A DNA stretch of 64,000 bases from Sphingomonas phyllosphaerae (GCF_029623345.1 NZ_JAPYKH010000004.1:124001-188000), one strand, 5' to 3'; shown: positions 17,807 to 26,329, numbered from the stretch's first letter. A program made the numbers and translations. The notes: generated by a model from the letters alone, not told the origin.

Positions 17807-18700
17807 ATGAAGCAGGCGATGATGAGCTACGTGCAGCCGGTGATGGTCGCGGCCGTGCTGCTGTTCTGGGCGCTCGCGCCGGCGGCGTGGACGGGCAGCG
17901 CCTGGTCGATCGTGATCGCGACGCTGTCGACCACCGCGATGATCCAGGCGCTCGAGTGGGTCAACGAGCGACATGCCAGCTGGCGGCTCACCTGGCGCGA
18001 GTTCTTCACCGACGTCTTCTACGTGACGCTGAGCTACACCGTGATCGCCTGGGCGTCGAAGACGCTCGCCGACGAGCCGCTGACCGCGCTGAAGCACGGG
18101 CTCGGGATCACAACCCTTTGGGCGATGCACCTGCCGTTCGTGGCCCAGGTGGCGCTGGCCGTCTTCCTCGTCGAGTTCGGGCAATATTGGATGCACCGCC
18201 TGATGCACAATCAGGCGTTCTTCTGGTCGACCCACGCGCCGCACCACCATCTCACCCAGCTCAACGCAATGAAAGGGGCGGTCGGCAATCCGATCGAGTT
18301 GTTCCTGATCAGTCTCAGCGTGCTGGCGCTGTTCGACCTGCCGCAGGCCGCGATGTTCTGCGCGTTGAACGTGCTGGCGGTGGTCTCCACCTTCGCGCAC
18401 GCCAACACGCGGTTCGATCCGCCGCGCTGGTACGCCTTCGTCTTCACCACCATCCGCCACCACAGCCTGCACCATTCGACCGGCTATGCAGAGACTCGGT
18501 GCAATTACGGCAACTCGCTGATCCTGCTGGATCGGATTTTCGGTACCTTCGGCGAGGGCGAGGCCGAGATCGTCGGCCAGGACGAGCGCCGGCGGCTATC
18601 GATCGGCGAGCAGTTCCTCTTCCCCGCGCGGCCGCTGATCGCGCGCTACAAGGCGCACGACGACCAGCACGAGCGCGACGGTGCGGAGGCCGCCGCTTGA
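17807..18700 (+). CDS. Fatty acid hydroxylase / sterol desaturase family membrane protein (paralogue)
   Basis: Second di-iron membrane hydroxylase of the window, 297 residues. The histidine clusters are HRLMH (130-134), HAPHH (143-147), H198 and HHSLHH (218-223), the same eight-histidine pattern as the protein at 1064-2044, with matching flanks (GQYWMH, THAPHH, LTQLN, KGAVGNP, ELFLIS). Hydrophobic segments lie at about 8-28, 33-48, 108-124 and 165-197. The ATG at 17807 is preferred; a GTG at 17789 in frame would add six residues. The next gene starts within its stop codon (TTGA). Substrate unknown. Confidence 0.84.
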   Translation: MKQAMMSYVQPVMVAAVLLFWALAPAAWTGSAWSIVIATLSTTAMIQALEWVNERHASWRLTWREFFTDVFYVTLSYTVIAWASKTLADEPLTALKHGLGITTLWAMHLPFVAQVALAVFLVEFGQYWMHRLMHNQAFFWSTHAPHHHLTQLNAMKGAVGNPIELFLISLSVLALFDLPQAAMFCALNVLAVVSTFAHANTRFDPPRWYAFVFTTIRHHSLHHSTGYAETRCNYGNSLILLDRIFGTFGEGEAEIVGQDERRRLSIGEQFLFPARPLIARYKAHDDQHERDGAEAAA

Positions 18701-19644
18701 CGGCGCGGGCAGCGACGCGCGCGGCGACGATCGCGCTCGCCGCGGTGCTCGCGGGCGCGGCACCGACGCCGGGCTGGACGGCGACGCCGCGCGAGCAGGT
18801 GATCCAGGTCCCCGGCTTCGCGGATTTCCTCGCGGTGGACGGCGACTCGGTGTGGGCCACCAACAAGGGCCGGGTCGAGCGCTGGTCGCGCCGCGGCAAG
18901 CTCGCCGACGTGGCGATGGCGCATCCGTGCGGCGCGATGGCGATCGCTGCCGGTTCGCTCTGGGTGGCGGACTGCAGCACGCTCAGCGTCAACCGGATCG
19001 ACCTGCGCACCGCCACGATCACCGCCACCATCCCGACCGGGATCGCCAATCCCAAGGGCGAGCTCAACGTGGGCGCCGGCGCCGGCTCGGTCTGGGTGGC
19101 GAGCGACGCCGCGGGTACCGTCGCGCGGATTGATCCCGCCACCGACCGCGTCGCCGCCTCGATCGCGGTGGATCCCGGCACCTTCTATCTGTCGTTCGGC
19201 ATGGGCGCGCTATGGGCCGTCAGTGCGGCGGGGCAGAGCCTGCAGAAGATCGATCCGGCCAGCAACAAGGTCGTCCATCGCACCGCGCTGGGGCGCGAGC
19301 CCGGCTTCCTGGTCGCGGGCGAGGGTGCGGTGTGGGTGCAGGAGCAGGGCGACGGCACCGTCGCTCGGATCGATCCGGCGAGCGGCGACGTGACGGGACG
19401 GGTCAAGGTCGACGCGACGCTTCAGTACGGCGACATCGACGCGGGCGGCGGCAAGGTATGGCTGCGCACCACCGCCGGGCAGACCTTCGTGGTCATCGAC
19501 CCGCTCTCGCTCGCAATCACCGCGCGCGTCGGCCGGGCGGCGGGCAGCGGAGCGCTGCGCTACACGCGCGCCGGGCTGTGGACCAGCGCGCATGACGCGC
19601 ACACCTTGTCGTGGTGGAAGAAGCCCGGCCGGATCGGGGACTGA
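18697..19644 (+). CDS. Secreted beta-propeller protein (YncE/Vgb-like)
   Basis: A 315-residue exported protein. An N-terminal signal peptide (about 1-27, TIALAAVLAGAAPTPGWTA) precedes repeated blades of about 42 residues in which a V-W-(V/A) motif alternates with RIDPAT-type turns (SVWATNKG, SLWVADCS, SVWVASDA, ALWAVSAA, AVWVQEQG, KVWLRTTA). This is the pattern of YVTN/Vgb-type propellers; true streptogramin lyase activity is not implied. The proposed start is a TTG at 18697 that overlaps the stop of the hydroxylase gene, since no ATG precedes the signal peptide in frame nearby. Function unknown. Confidence 0.75.
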   Translation: MTARAATRAATIALAAVLAGAAPTPGWTATPREQVIQVPGFADFLAVDGDSVWATNKGRVERWSRRGKLADVAMAHPCGAMAIAAGSLWVADCSTLSVNRIDLRTATITATIPTGIANPKGELNVGAGAGSVWVASDAAGTVARIDPATDRVAASIAVDPGTFYLSFGMGALWAVSAAGQSLQKIDPASNKVVHRTALGREPGFLVAGEGAVWVQEQGDGTVARIDPASGDVTGRVKVDATLQYGDIDAGGGKVWLRTTAGQTFVVIDPLSLAITARVGRAAGSGALRYTRAGLWTSAHDAHTLSWWKKPGRIGD

Positions 19645-19678
19645 CGGCTGATCCACTAAGCGCACATTCTCCGCTGCA

Positions 19679-19788
19679 AGGGGAGGTGGCGTCGCGCACA
19701 AAGACGGGAGTCTCGCCGCCCGCGCACGTGGCTGGATTTCACTAGCGGTGACTGCCCTCCGTCAGCCCGACGGACTGCCACCTCTTCC
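19679..19788. repeat. Intergenic inverted repeat, family 3
   Basis: AGGGGAGGTGGC (19679-19690) on the left is answered by GCCACCTCTTCC (19777-19788) on the right, with further loosely paired sequence inside (CCTCCGTCAG near the right arm). The whole element is about 110 bases in the gap between two convergent genes. I recall similar GGGGAGGTGGC/CCTCCGTCAG elements in other sphingomonad genomes, but could not check. Confidence 0.5.
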
Positions 19789-19828
19789 TACAGGGTGGAT
19801 CGACCAGTCCCTCCGAGTGTCGATCAAC

Positions 19829-20755
19829 CTAGGGCGCGCGCGGTGCGACCGGGTAGACGATGAAATCGGCATGTCGGTCGATCTCTGCCGGCGTAGACGC
19901 GCTGGCCACCGCCCGTTGGAGTTCGTCAATTGCGGCGGGCGGGAGCGCGAGCCCGTGCTCATCAGGGTGGGCGGGCGCGCGCATCGCATAGTCCTGGCTC
20001 GGCGTGCGGGTCATCTCGACATGCGCGCCGAGCAGCGCGCGAACAGGGTATTGCCGTGCGAACCGCGCCAGCCGATCGGCGCTGGCACGGAACACCGCGG
20101 TCTGGTCGCGCGGCACGTAGAGCCGGCCGGGATACAGCATGTCGCCGGAGAAGAGCAGCCGCGTCCGGGCGTCATAGACCATGATGTGCGCCGGCTCATG
20201 CCCCGGCGTCGGGACGATGCGCAGCACGCGCCCGCCGAGATCGTAGCGGCCGACCTGCTCGGGCCAGTCGCGGATGCCGAAGAAGGCCGCGACCGCGCCG
20301 GGCGACAGCCCGACCAGCTGCGTGTCGGGCCGATCGGCGAACTCGCCGTCGCCGGCGTGATGGTCGCCGTGGCCGTGCGAGTGCGCGACAATCAGTCGGA
20401 CCGTCCGGTTGGCGTGCGCGCCGCGCCATGTCGCGATCAGCCGGTCGACGGTAGGTCGCACCCGCAGCCCGCCCGCCCCCGTGTCGATCAGCAGCGCGCG
20501 GTCGCGGCCGAACAGCAGGTAGAGGAAAGGCGCCTCGAAATTCGTCCGCACCGACTGGCGGATGACGAACGTGTCCGGATCGATCCGCTGCACCTGAGTC
20601 TCGGCCTCGTCGGCGGTGCCGTCGATCCAAGGAGCGAAGCGCGGGAACGGCGCCGGCGCCGCGCCGAGCAGGAGGGAGGCGACGAGCACGCGAGCGAACG
20701 GGCGCGGCCGGGTCAACACCCGGCGCTCGATGCGATACAGGAAGGAACGGGACAT
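19829..20755 (-). CDS. MBL-fold metallohydrolase, exported or membrane-anchored
   Basis: Metallo-beta-lactamase superfamily hydrolase, 308 residues from the ATG at 20755. A hydrophobic N-terminus (RVLVASLLLGAAPAPF) suggests export or anchoring. The metal site motif is HSHGHGDHH, giving HxHxDH, and further ligands are seen in PTPGHEPAH and in LFSGDMLYPG. It is probably a dinuclear zinc hydrolase, but the superfamily covers many reactions, so the substrate is unknown. A GTG at 20782 in frame is an alternative start adding nine residues. It converges on the beta-propeller gene across the repeat at 19679-19788. Confidence 0.82.
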   Translation of the reverse strand: MSRSFLYRIERRVLTRPRPFARVLVASLLLGAAPAPFPRFAPWIDGTADEAETQVQRIDPDTFVIRQSVRTNFEAPFLYLLFGRDRALLIDTGAGGLRVRPTVDRLIATWRGAHANRTVRLIVAHSHGHGDHHAGDGEFADRPDTQLVGLSPGAVAAFFGIRDWPEQVGRYDLGGRVLRIVPTPGHEPAHIMVYDARTRLLFSGDMLYPGRLYVPRDQTAVFRASADRLARFARQYPVRALLGAHVEMTRTPSQDYAMRAPAHPDEHGLALPPAAIDELQRAVASASTPAEIDRHADFIVYPVAPRAP

Positions 20756-20848
20756 GAGCCGGAGCGTGCCCCGCCGGTTCACCCGTCACCATACGCCGTT
20801 TGACGAGGCGGCGCGAGCAATCGGCCGGCGACCACTCGCGTCCGCCGC

Positions 20849-21178
20849 TCAGCGCATCGCGAGCTGGGTCGCGCCGCCAAGGTCCCGCGCCGCGGTCGCC
20901 GCGGCGACTCGGCTGCGCATGTCGCTGAGCACATCGCTGCGGCACTCACGCGCCTGTGCGGCGAGCGCGAGATGGACACTGCTCATCCCCTGCCCGCAAA
21001 CGGTATCGGCGACCCGATCCATGCGGATGGCGAGACGCTGCTGCCCCTCGACGCTGGTGAGATCGATGCCGCGCAGGTTGAGCACGCTGCTCTCGGCCGA
21101 GAGCGGGTCCGCGCCGGGCGCGGCGAGCGCGGGCGTGGCCATCAGGATTGCGGCACATGCGGCCAGACCGATCTTCAT
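20849..21178 (-). CDS. UrcA family protein
   Basis: A 109-residue secreted protein of the UrcA family, small proteins of unknown function typical of sphingomonads and caulobacters. It has a signal peptide (MKIGLAACAAILMATPALAA) and a mature domain with the usual LRGIDLTSVEGQQRLAIRM stretch and two cysteines (VCG and ECR) likely to form a disulfide. The ATG at 21178 has AGGAG at a good distance; an in-frame ATG at 21184 is too close to it. It is encoded on the minus strand, upstream of the MBL-fold gene. Confidence 0.8.
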   Translation of the reverse strand: MKIGLAACAAILMATPALAAPGADPLSAESSVLNLRGIDLTSVEGQQRLAIRMDRVADTVCGQGMSSVHLALAAQARECRSDVLSDMRSRVAAATAARDLGGATQLAMR

Positions 21179-21291
21179 CCTCATCTCCTGCATCGCTGCC
21201 CATCGCTCTCCGGCGATCGGGTCGCAGCCATGTAGGATCGCGCCTGCGCCGGCACAAGCGCGGGGCGAAGAACGTAGCGTCCCGCGCGGGG

Positions 21292-21672
21292 TCAGCGCGC
21301 GCGGACGATCAGCGACGCCAGCTCCATACGCGCGCCGAGCGCGCCGGGCGGTACCGGCACCGCCAGCATGCGCTCCGCCCCGCTCGCGCGATCGACCAGC
21401 GTGATCGGCACCGCATAGCCGCGGATGAGCCGCCAGCTCCTCGCCTCGGCGAGCGGCACCGTCACCTGCCAGGAGCGCTCGCCGACGACGGGCAGGTCGC
21501 GGCCGTCCACCCGCACCGCGGTCGCCGCGCCGACACGCCGGCCCGAGAGCCGCAGGCAGGTCTCGCCGCCGCAATGGACCAGCCGCGCGGTGGGCGTGCG
21601 CTCCGCCGCCGCGGGCAGTCCGACGCAGAGGGCAGCGCAGCCGCTCAGCGCGAGAAGGAAGGATCGGACCAT
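21292..21672 (-). CDS. Hypothetical secreted protein
   Basis: A 126-residue protein with a signal peptide (MVRSFLLALSGCAALCVGLPAAA) that could also be read as a lipoprotein signal at SGC. The mature part has a short cysteine pair (HCGGETC) and otherwise beta-strand-like sequence. No family recognised. The ATG at 21672 is chosen because it starts the signal peptide. It is divergent from the TonB-dependent receptor gene, and the shared gap carries a strong inverted repeat. Confidence 0.62.
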   Translation of the reverse strand: MVRSFLLALSGCAALCVGLPAAAERTPTARLVHCGGETCLRLSGRRVGAATAVRVDGRDLPVVGERSWQVTVPLAEARSWRLIRGYAVPITLVDRASGAERMLAVPVPPGALGARMELASLIVRAR

Positions 21673-21716
21673 GCGATCGGCATAGCGCGCGGCCTGGCAC
21701 AACCGACATGCGCCAA

Positions 21717-21756
21717 TTGACGTAGGCGCCAGCGCCGGCGCGACCGCTTACGTCAA
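21717..21756. promoter_or_regulatory. 12-bp inverted repeat in divergent promoter region
   Basis: TTGACGTAGGCG (21717-21728) and CGCTTACGTCAA (21745-21756) are inverted copies with one mismatch, separated by 16 bases, so the arms lie on one face of the helix about 2.7 turns apart. The site lies between a minus-strand secreted protein gene and the TonB-dependent receptor gene and could control both. It could also fold as a hairpin in RNA. Confidence 0.45.
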
Positions 21757-21883
21757 ACACCCCATATCGATTTGCCGCGGGTGCCAACAATCTCGCACCG
21801 CAGCGATCGGCTCCGTGCGAGGGCCGACGCCGGCCGACAGTCGCGGAGGGGCGACTCGTTCAACGTACCGATTGGGGGCTTTG

Positions 21884-24328
21884 ATGGCAGGACGTTTCTC
21901 CCGCGCAGGGTGGCTGTGCGCGACCGCGCTGATGGGCGTCGCCGGTGGACCGGCGCTGGCGCAGGAGGCCGCGACCGGTGCGGCACCGACCACCGCCGCA
22001 CCCGACGACACCGCCGCCGCGATCGACGGCAACGAGATCGTCGTCACTGGCAGCCGGCGGCGCACGACGCTGCAGGACGCACCGATCAATATCAGCGCGG
22101 TCTCCGCCGAGACGATCGCGTCGCAGCGGCTCGATGACATCCGCTCGCTCGCGTCGTTCACGCCCGGCGTGACCGTCGCGGACACCGGCCCGGGCTCGAC
22201 CGGCGGGATCATCCTGCGCGGCATCTCGTCGGGCGACACCAGCGTCGGCGGCGCCGACAGCGGCAATGCGGTGGGGGTCTATCTCGGCGAAGTGCCGCTC
22301 TACCTCGACTTCAAGCTGATCGACATCAACCGGGTCGAGGTGCTCCAGGGGCCGCAGGGCACGCTCTACGGTCTCGGCACGCTCGCCGGCGCGGTGCGTT
22401 ACCTGCCCAACCGGCCCGAGACCGACCGCTTCAGCCTCGACGTCCACGGCCGCGGCTATGCGCAATCGTATTCCGACGATTTCGGCGCGGTTGGCGACGT
22501 CGCGCTCAACGTCCCGATCGTGCGCGATCACATCGCGTTCCGTACCGCCACCGGTTATTATGCCAACGCCGGCTTCATCGATTACAACTATCTGCTGCAA
22601 GAGCCCGGCGTCTCGGACCCGCAGCCCGGCCGCGCCACAGACACCTCGACCGGCTCGCTCGACACGGGCAATTACGGCAGCAACTTCAAGCGCAAGAAGG
22701 ATGTGAACTATGAGCACACCTTCACCACGCGCAATCAGCTGCTGCTGGAGTATAATCCCAACATCAAGGCGTATCTCACCTACGCGCACCAGAACACCAA
22801 GACCGGTGGGCGCCAGGCCAATGCCGCCGGCGTGCTCGGTACCGGCCGCTACGAGGGACCGTGGCGCTATCTCGAGCCGGTCGAGCGCAACGCCGATCTG
22901 TTCGCGGCGGAGTTCGACATCAATCTCGGCGGCATCGCGCAGCTCGTCAGCACCACAGCCTATACCAAGCAGCACATCACCTCGGTGGACGACAACACCG
23001 ACCTGCTGCTCGACCTCGACTATGGCTACGAAGCCTTCCCGCAATTCTCCTCCTATGCCGACAACGAGCAGCATTATAAGCAGTTCAACCAGGAGGTCCG
23101 GCTCGTCTCGACACACGGCGGCCCGTTCAACTGGGTGATCGGCGGCTTCTACAACCGGCTCAAGTTCGACAGCAACCGGCAGGAGTACACACCCGGTTTC
23201 GCCGAATATTTCGACATCCCGCGGCCGGACAACCTCGAATATATCTCGCAGGTCAACAGCAAGACAGTGGAGAAGGCGGCTTACGGCGAGGGCACGCTCC
23301 ACCTCACCCAGGCGTGGCAGGTGACCGGGGGCCTGCGCTATTTCAAATATGACGCCGAGGTCAGCGGCGGGTCCGACTTGCCGCTGTTGAGCGGCGGGCT
23401 GGCCCGCATGCCCTACCCCTCCTTCACGATCGACCCGAGCCGGATCCGCACCGGTGACACTGCCAAGGACGGCCTCGTCTGGAAGGCGAACACCTCCTAC
23501 AAGTTCGGCGAGGGGCTGCTCGCCTATTTCACCTACTCGACCGGCTATCGCGTGGGCGGTGTCAACCGGGTCGTCCCCTGCATCCAGCCGCTGCCCGCCG
23601 GGCAGAACCTCTGCGCGTTGCCCAACGAGCTGGTCTACGGCCCCGACCGCACCCGCAACAAGGAGATCGGCCTTCGCGCCAGCCTCTTCGACAAGCGCCT
23701 CCAGCTGACCGTCGACGGCTATGAGATCAACTGGAGTGGGGTCCAGGTGCCGAGCCAGACCGTCAACGGCGCGATCGGCATCACCGTGAACGGCGCCGAC
23801 GCGGTCTCGCGCGGCTTCGACGTGCAGGCCACGCTGCGCCCCCTTCGCGAACTGACCGTGATCGGCACCTATTCCTACGTCGACGCGCATCTCACCCAGG
23901 ACGTCACCGGGCTCGTCGTGAGCCAGGGCGTCCGCTACGACGCCTTCGAGGGAGACCGACTGCCGGGCTCGGCCAAGAACTCGGGCAGCGCGCAGGTGAT
24001 CTACAGCCACGCGCTCGACCAGGACCGCAAGATCGAGGCGATCTGGGCGACGATCTATCGCGGCGAGATCTACTCGCGCGTCGGGCTGCGCGGCAACGGC
24101 GAGGCGATACCCGGCTATGTCACGCACAGCGCCTCGCTCAACTATGTCAGCAAGCAGTTCGAGATCGGCCTCTTCGCCGACAACCTCACCAACAAATATG
24201 CAGTGACCGCGATCAGCAACGATATCTCGTCGCTCAACCAGGTCCGCACCGATGTGGTGGAGCGCTATTATGCGCGCGGCGTGCTGACCCCGCGCCGCGT
24301 CGGGATCGACTTCCGCTTCCATTATTGA
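21884..24328 (+). CDS. TonB-dependent outer-membrane receptor
   Basis: An 814-residue receptor importing an unknown ligand through the outer membrane with TonB energy. A signal peptide (about 1-27, ending PALAQ) is followed by the TonB box region NEIVVTGSRR (about 47-56), the plug domain (LQDAPINISAVSA, then VEVLQGPQGTLYGLGTLAGAV near 150-170) and a 22-stranded barrel that ends in FRFHY with a terminal aromatic residue. The ATG at 21884 follows GGGGG and directly precedes the signal sequence. The two following genes encode a ferredoxin and a ferredoxin reductase, so the ligand may be oxidised by a partner encoded elsewhere. Ligand unknown. Confidence 0.93.
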   Translation: MAGRFSRAGWLCATALMGVAGGPALAQEAATGAAPTTAAPDDTAAAIDGNEIVVTGSRRRTTLQDAPINISAVSAETIASQRLDDIRSLASFTPGVTVADTGPGSTGGIILRGISSGDTSVGGADSGNAVGVYLGEVPLYLDFKLIDINRVEVLQGPQGTLYGLGTLAGAVRYLPNRPETDRFSLDVHGRGYAQSYSDDFGAVGDVALNVPIVRDHIAFRTATGYYANAGFIDYNYLLQEPGVSDPQPGRATDTSTGSLDTGNYGSNFKRKKDVNYEHTFTTRNQLLLEYNPNIKAYLTYAHQNTKTGGRQANAAGVLGTGRYEGPWRYLEPVERNADLFAAEFDINLGGIAQLVSTTAYTKQHITSVDDNTDLLLDLDYGYEAFPQFSSYADNEQHYKQFNQEVRLVSTHGGPFNWVIGGFYNRLKFDSNRQEYTPGFAEYFDIPRPDNLEYISQVNSKTVEKAAYGEGTLHLTQAWQVTGGLRYFKYDAEVSGGSDLPLLSGGLARMPYPSFTIDPSRIRTGDTAKDGLVWKANTSYKFGEGLLAYFTYSTGYRVGGVNRVVPCIQPLPAGQNLCALPNELVYGPDRTRNKEIGLRASLFDKRLQLTVDGYEINWSGVQVPSQTVNGAIGITVNGADAVSRGFDVQATLRPLRELTVIGTYSYVDAHLTQDVTGLVVSQGVRYDAFEGDRLPGSAKNSGSAQVIYSHALDQDRKIEAIWATIYRGEIYSRVGLRGNGEAIPGYVTHSASLNYVSKQFEIGLFADNLTNKYAVTAISNDISSLNQVRTDVVERYYARGVLTPRRVGIDFRFHY

Positions 24329-24402
24329 TCGCTGCCGGCGCCTCGCTCCCGGCGGACGAGCGCGGCGCCCGGTCGCTCCTTCACACCCAGCAGGAACTAC
24401 CC

Positions 24403-24720
24403 ATGGCCTCTCTGATCGTGACCACCCGCGACGGCGCCACCCGGCCGCTCCCCGCCGATGCCGGCCTCTCGGTGATGGAGGTGATCCGCGACAACGGCAT
24501 CGACGAGCTGCTGGCGGCGTGCGGCGGCTCGCTCTCCTGCGCGACCTGTCACGTCATCGTCGATCCCGCGCAGGCGCTCACCCTACCGCCACCCAGCGAG
24601 GCCGAGCGCGAGCTGCTCGACGGGCTCGACCATGTCGCGCCGACGTCGCGGCTGGGCTGCCAGATCGCGTTTGACGAGCGGCTCGACGGCCTCCGCGTGA
24701 CGATCGCCCCGGAGTCGTGA
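24403..24720 (+). CDS. 2Fe-2S ferredoxin, adrenodoxin type
   Basis: A 105-residue electron carrier with one [2Fe-2S] cluster. Ligands are Cys40, Cys46, Cys49 and Cys86 in the C-x5-C-x2-C-x36-C arrangement of adrenodoxin/putidaredoxin-type ferredoxins (LAACGGSLSCATCHV and LGCQI). The ATG at 24403 has AGGAA upstream. With the reductase gene ten bases downstream it makes the redox part of a class I cytochrome P450 or similar oxygenase system; no oxygenase gene is present nearby. Confidence 0.92.
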   Translation: MASLIVTTRDGATRPLPADAGLSVMEVIRDNGIDELLAACGGSLSCATCHVIVDPAQALTLPPPSEAERELLDGLDHVAPTSRLGCQIAFDERLDGLRVTIAPES

Positions 24721-24730
24721 GCGTGCGGCG

Positions 24731-26002
24731 GTGAGCGAGGCGGCGGTGAGCGACTATGACGTCGTGATCGTGGGAGCCGGCCAGGCCGGTGCCCAGACGG
24801 CGATCGCGCTGCGCCAGCTCCGCTACCAGGGCACGATCGCGCTGATCGGAGACGAGCACGAGCTGCCGTACGAGCGACCGCCGCTGACCAAGGCGTATCT
24901 CGCCGGTGAGAAGAGCTTCGAGCGTCTGCTGATCCGGCCGGCCGCCTTCTGGCAGGAAAAGACGGTCGACCTCAGGCCGGGCTGTCGCATCGTCGCGGTC
25001 GACCCCGCGGCGCGCCGCGTCACCGCGGCGGACGGCAGCAGCATCGGCTATCGTCGCCTCGTCTGGGCAACCGGCGGGGCGGCGCGCCGGCTCGACTGCC
25101 CGGGGGCCGCGCTCGCGCGGGTGCACTCGGTGCGCTCGCGCGCGGACGCCGATCTCCTGTCGAGCGAGCTTCCCGCGGCGCGCCGGGTCGTCGTGATCGG
25201 GGGCGGTTATATCGGGCTCGAGGCCGCGGCGGTGCTGGTCGGCGCCGGCAAGGAAGTGACGCTGATCGAGGCGCAGCAGCACGTCCTCGCACGCATGTCG
25301 GGGACGATGCTGGCGCGCTTCCTTGAGGCCGAGCATCGGTCGCGCGGGGTGACGCTGCGGCTCGGCACCACCGTCCACGGCATCGAGGAGCATGACGGCG
25401 CCGCCTGCGGGGTGCGCCTCACCTCGGGCGAGCTCGTCCCGGCAGACCTGGTGATCGTCGGCGTTGGCATCGTCCCGGCGGTGGCACCGCTCCTCGCCGC
25501 CGGCGCGCGCGGCGGCAACGGCGTGGAGGTCGATGCGCTGTGCCGGACCAGTCTGACCGACGTCTACGCGATCGGCGACTGTGCCACGCACGCCAACGCC
25601 TTCGCCGACGGCGCGCGGATCCGGCTGGAGTCGGTGCAGAACGCCAATGACATGGCGGGCACGGTCGCGCGTGCGATCGTCGGCGTCGCGCATCCTTATT
25701 ACGCGGTGCCGTGGTTCTGGTCGAACCAATATGACCTGCGCCTGCAGACGGTCGGCCTCGCCGCGGGACACGATCTCGCGGTGCTGCGCGGCACCGTCGC
25801 CGCGCGTTCCTTCTCGGTGATCTACCTCCGCCAGGGCCGGGTCATCGCGCTCGACTGCGTCAACGCCACAAAGGACTATGTGCAGGGGCGCAAGCTGGTC
25901 GAGTCGGGCGTCGAGGTGCGGTCCGACCTGATCGTCGACACGGCTATTCCGCTTATCCAGGCGCTTCAGAGCGAGGGCATCGTTCCGATCCGTGCGGCCT
26001 AG
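24731..26002 (+). CDS. FAD-dependent ferredoxin reductase
   Basis: A 423-residue NAD(P)H-ferredoxin reductase of the putidaredoxin-reductase/rhodocoxin-reductase type. The FAD-binding Rossmann motif VVIVGAGQAGAQTA lies near the N-terminus, the NAD-binding motif VVVIGGGYIGLEAAAVL near 154-170, and the FAD site DVYAIGDCA near 278-286. Start codons GTG at 24731 and GTG at 24746 are both possible. It presumably reduces the ferredoxin encoded just upstream. Length matches the family, about 400-420 residues. Confidence 0.92.
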   Translation: MSEAAVSDYDVVIVGAGQAGAQTAIALRQLRYQGTIALIGDEHELPYERPPLTKAYLAGEKSFERLLIRPAAFWQEKTVDLRPGCRIVAVDPAARRVTAADGSSIGYRRLVWATGGAARRLDCPGAALARVHSVRSRADADLLSSELPAARRVVVIGGGYIGLEAAAVLVGAGKEVTLIEAQQHVLARMSGTMLARFLEAEHRSRGVTLRLGTTVHGIEEHDGAACGVRLTSGELVPADLVIVGVGIVPAVAPLLAAGARGGNGVEVDALCRTSLTDVYAIGDCATHANAFADGARIRLESVQNANDMAGTVARAIVGVAHPYYAVPWFWSNQYDLRLQTVGLAAGHDLAVLRGTVAARSFSVIYLRQGRVIALDCVNATKDYVQGRKLVESGVEVRSDLIVDTAIPLIQALQSEGIVPIRAA

Positions 26003-26329
26003 GCGGGAGGCGGTCGGGCGGACACCGTTTCGCTCGTCTCATCATCGTCGAAGCGGCGCTGCGCGCCCCTGGCCCATCCCGGACAGGTACGTATCGCATT
26101 CGCGCTTCTCGGCTCGCTACGGCGCTATTCGGGGTGTTGCGGCGTTTTATCCCGCTGAGCGTTGAAGATAAGCGGTGTTGCCCGCAGAACGCTCGATAGG
26201 TCACCTACCGCGTGGTAGCGTGACCGGCACTTTCTCAGATTGCGACAAAGTCGATGTTTTATCCCTCTGATCTTACGGCGAATTTCGGCGACAACTCCGT
26301 TTTCTACCGCTGTTCGCCGGCCTGCGCGC
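26003..26329. other. Gap before the HWE kinase gene
   Basis: About 330 bases that are less GC-rich than the surroundings, with no credible gene. The kinase frame is open back to a TTG at 26240, so part of this could be coding if that start is used. It holds one good palindrome (26199-26225), listed separately. Confidence 0.4.
26199..26225. promoter_or_regulatory. Palindrome upstream of the HWE kinase gene
   Basis: GGTCACCTACC (26199-26209) pairs with GGTAGCGTGACC (26214-26225) as an 11-bp stem interrupted by a single bulged base, with a 4-base loop. It may be an operator or an RNA hairpin controlling the kinase gene; there is no T-run after it. Confidence 0.35.

Noticed and set aside
21860..24322. 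820-codon open frame antisense to the TonB-dependent receptor
   Set aside because: Mirror of the receptor's third-position bias; no recognisable family and no ribosome-binding site.
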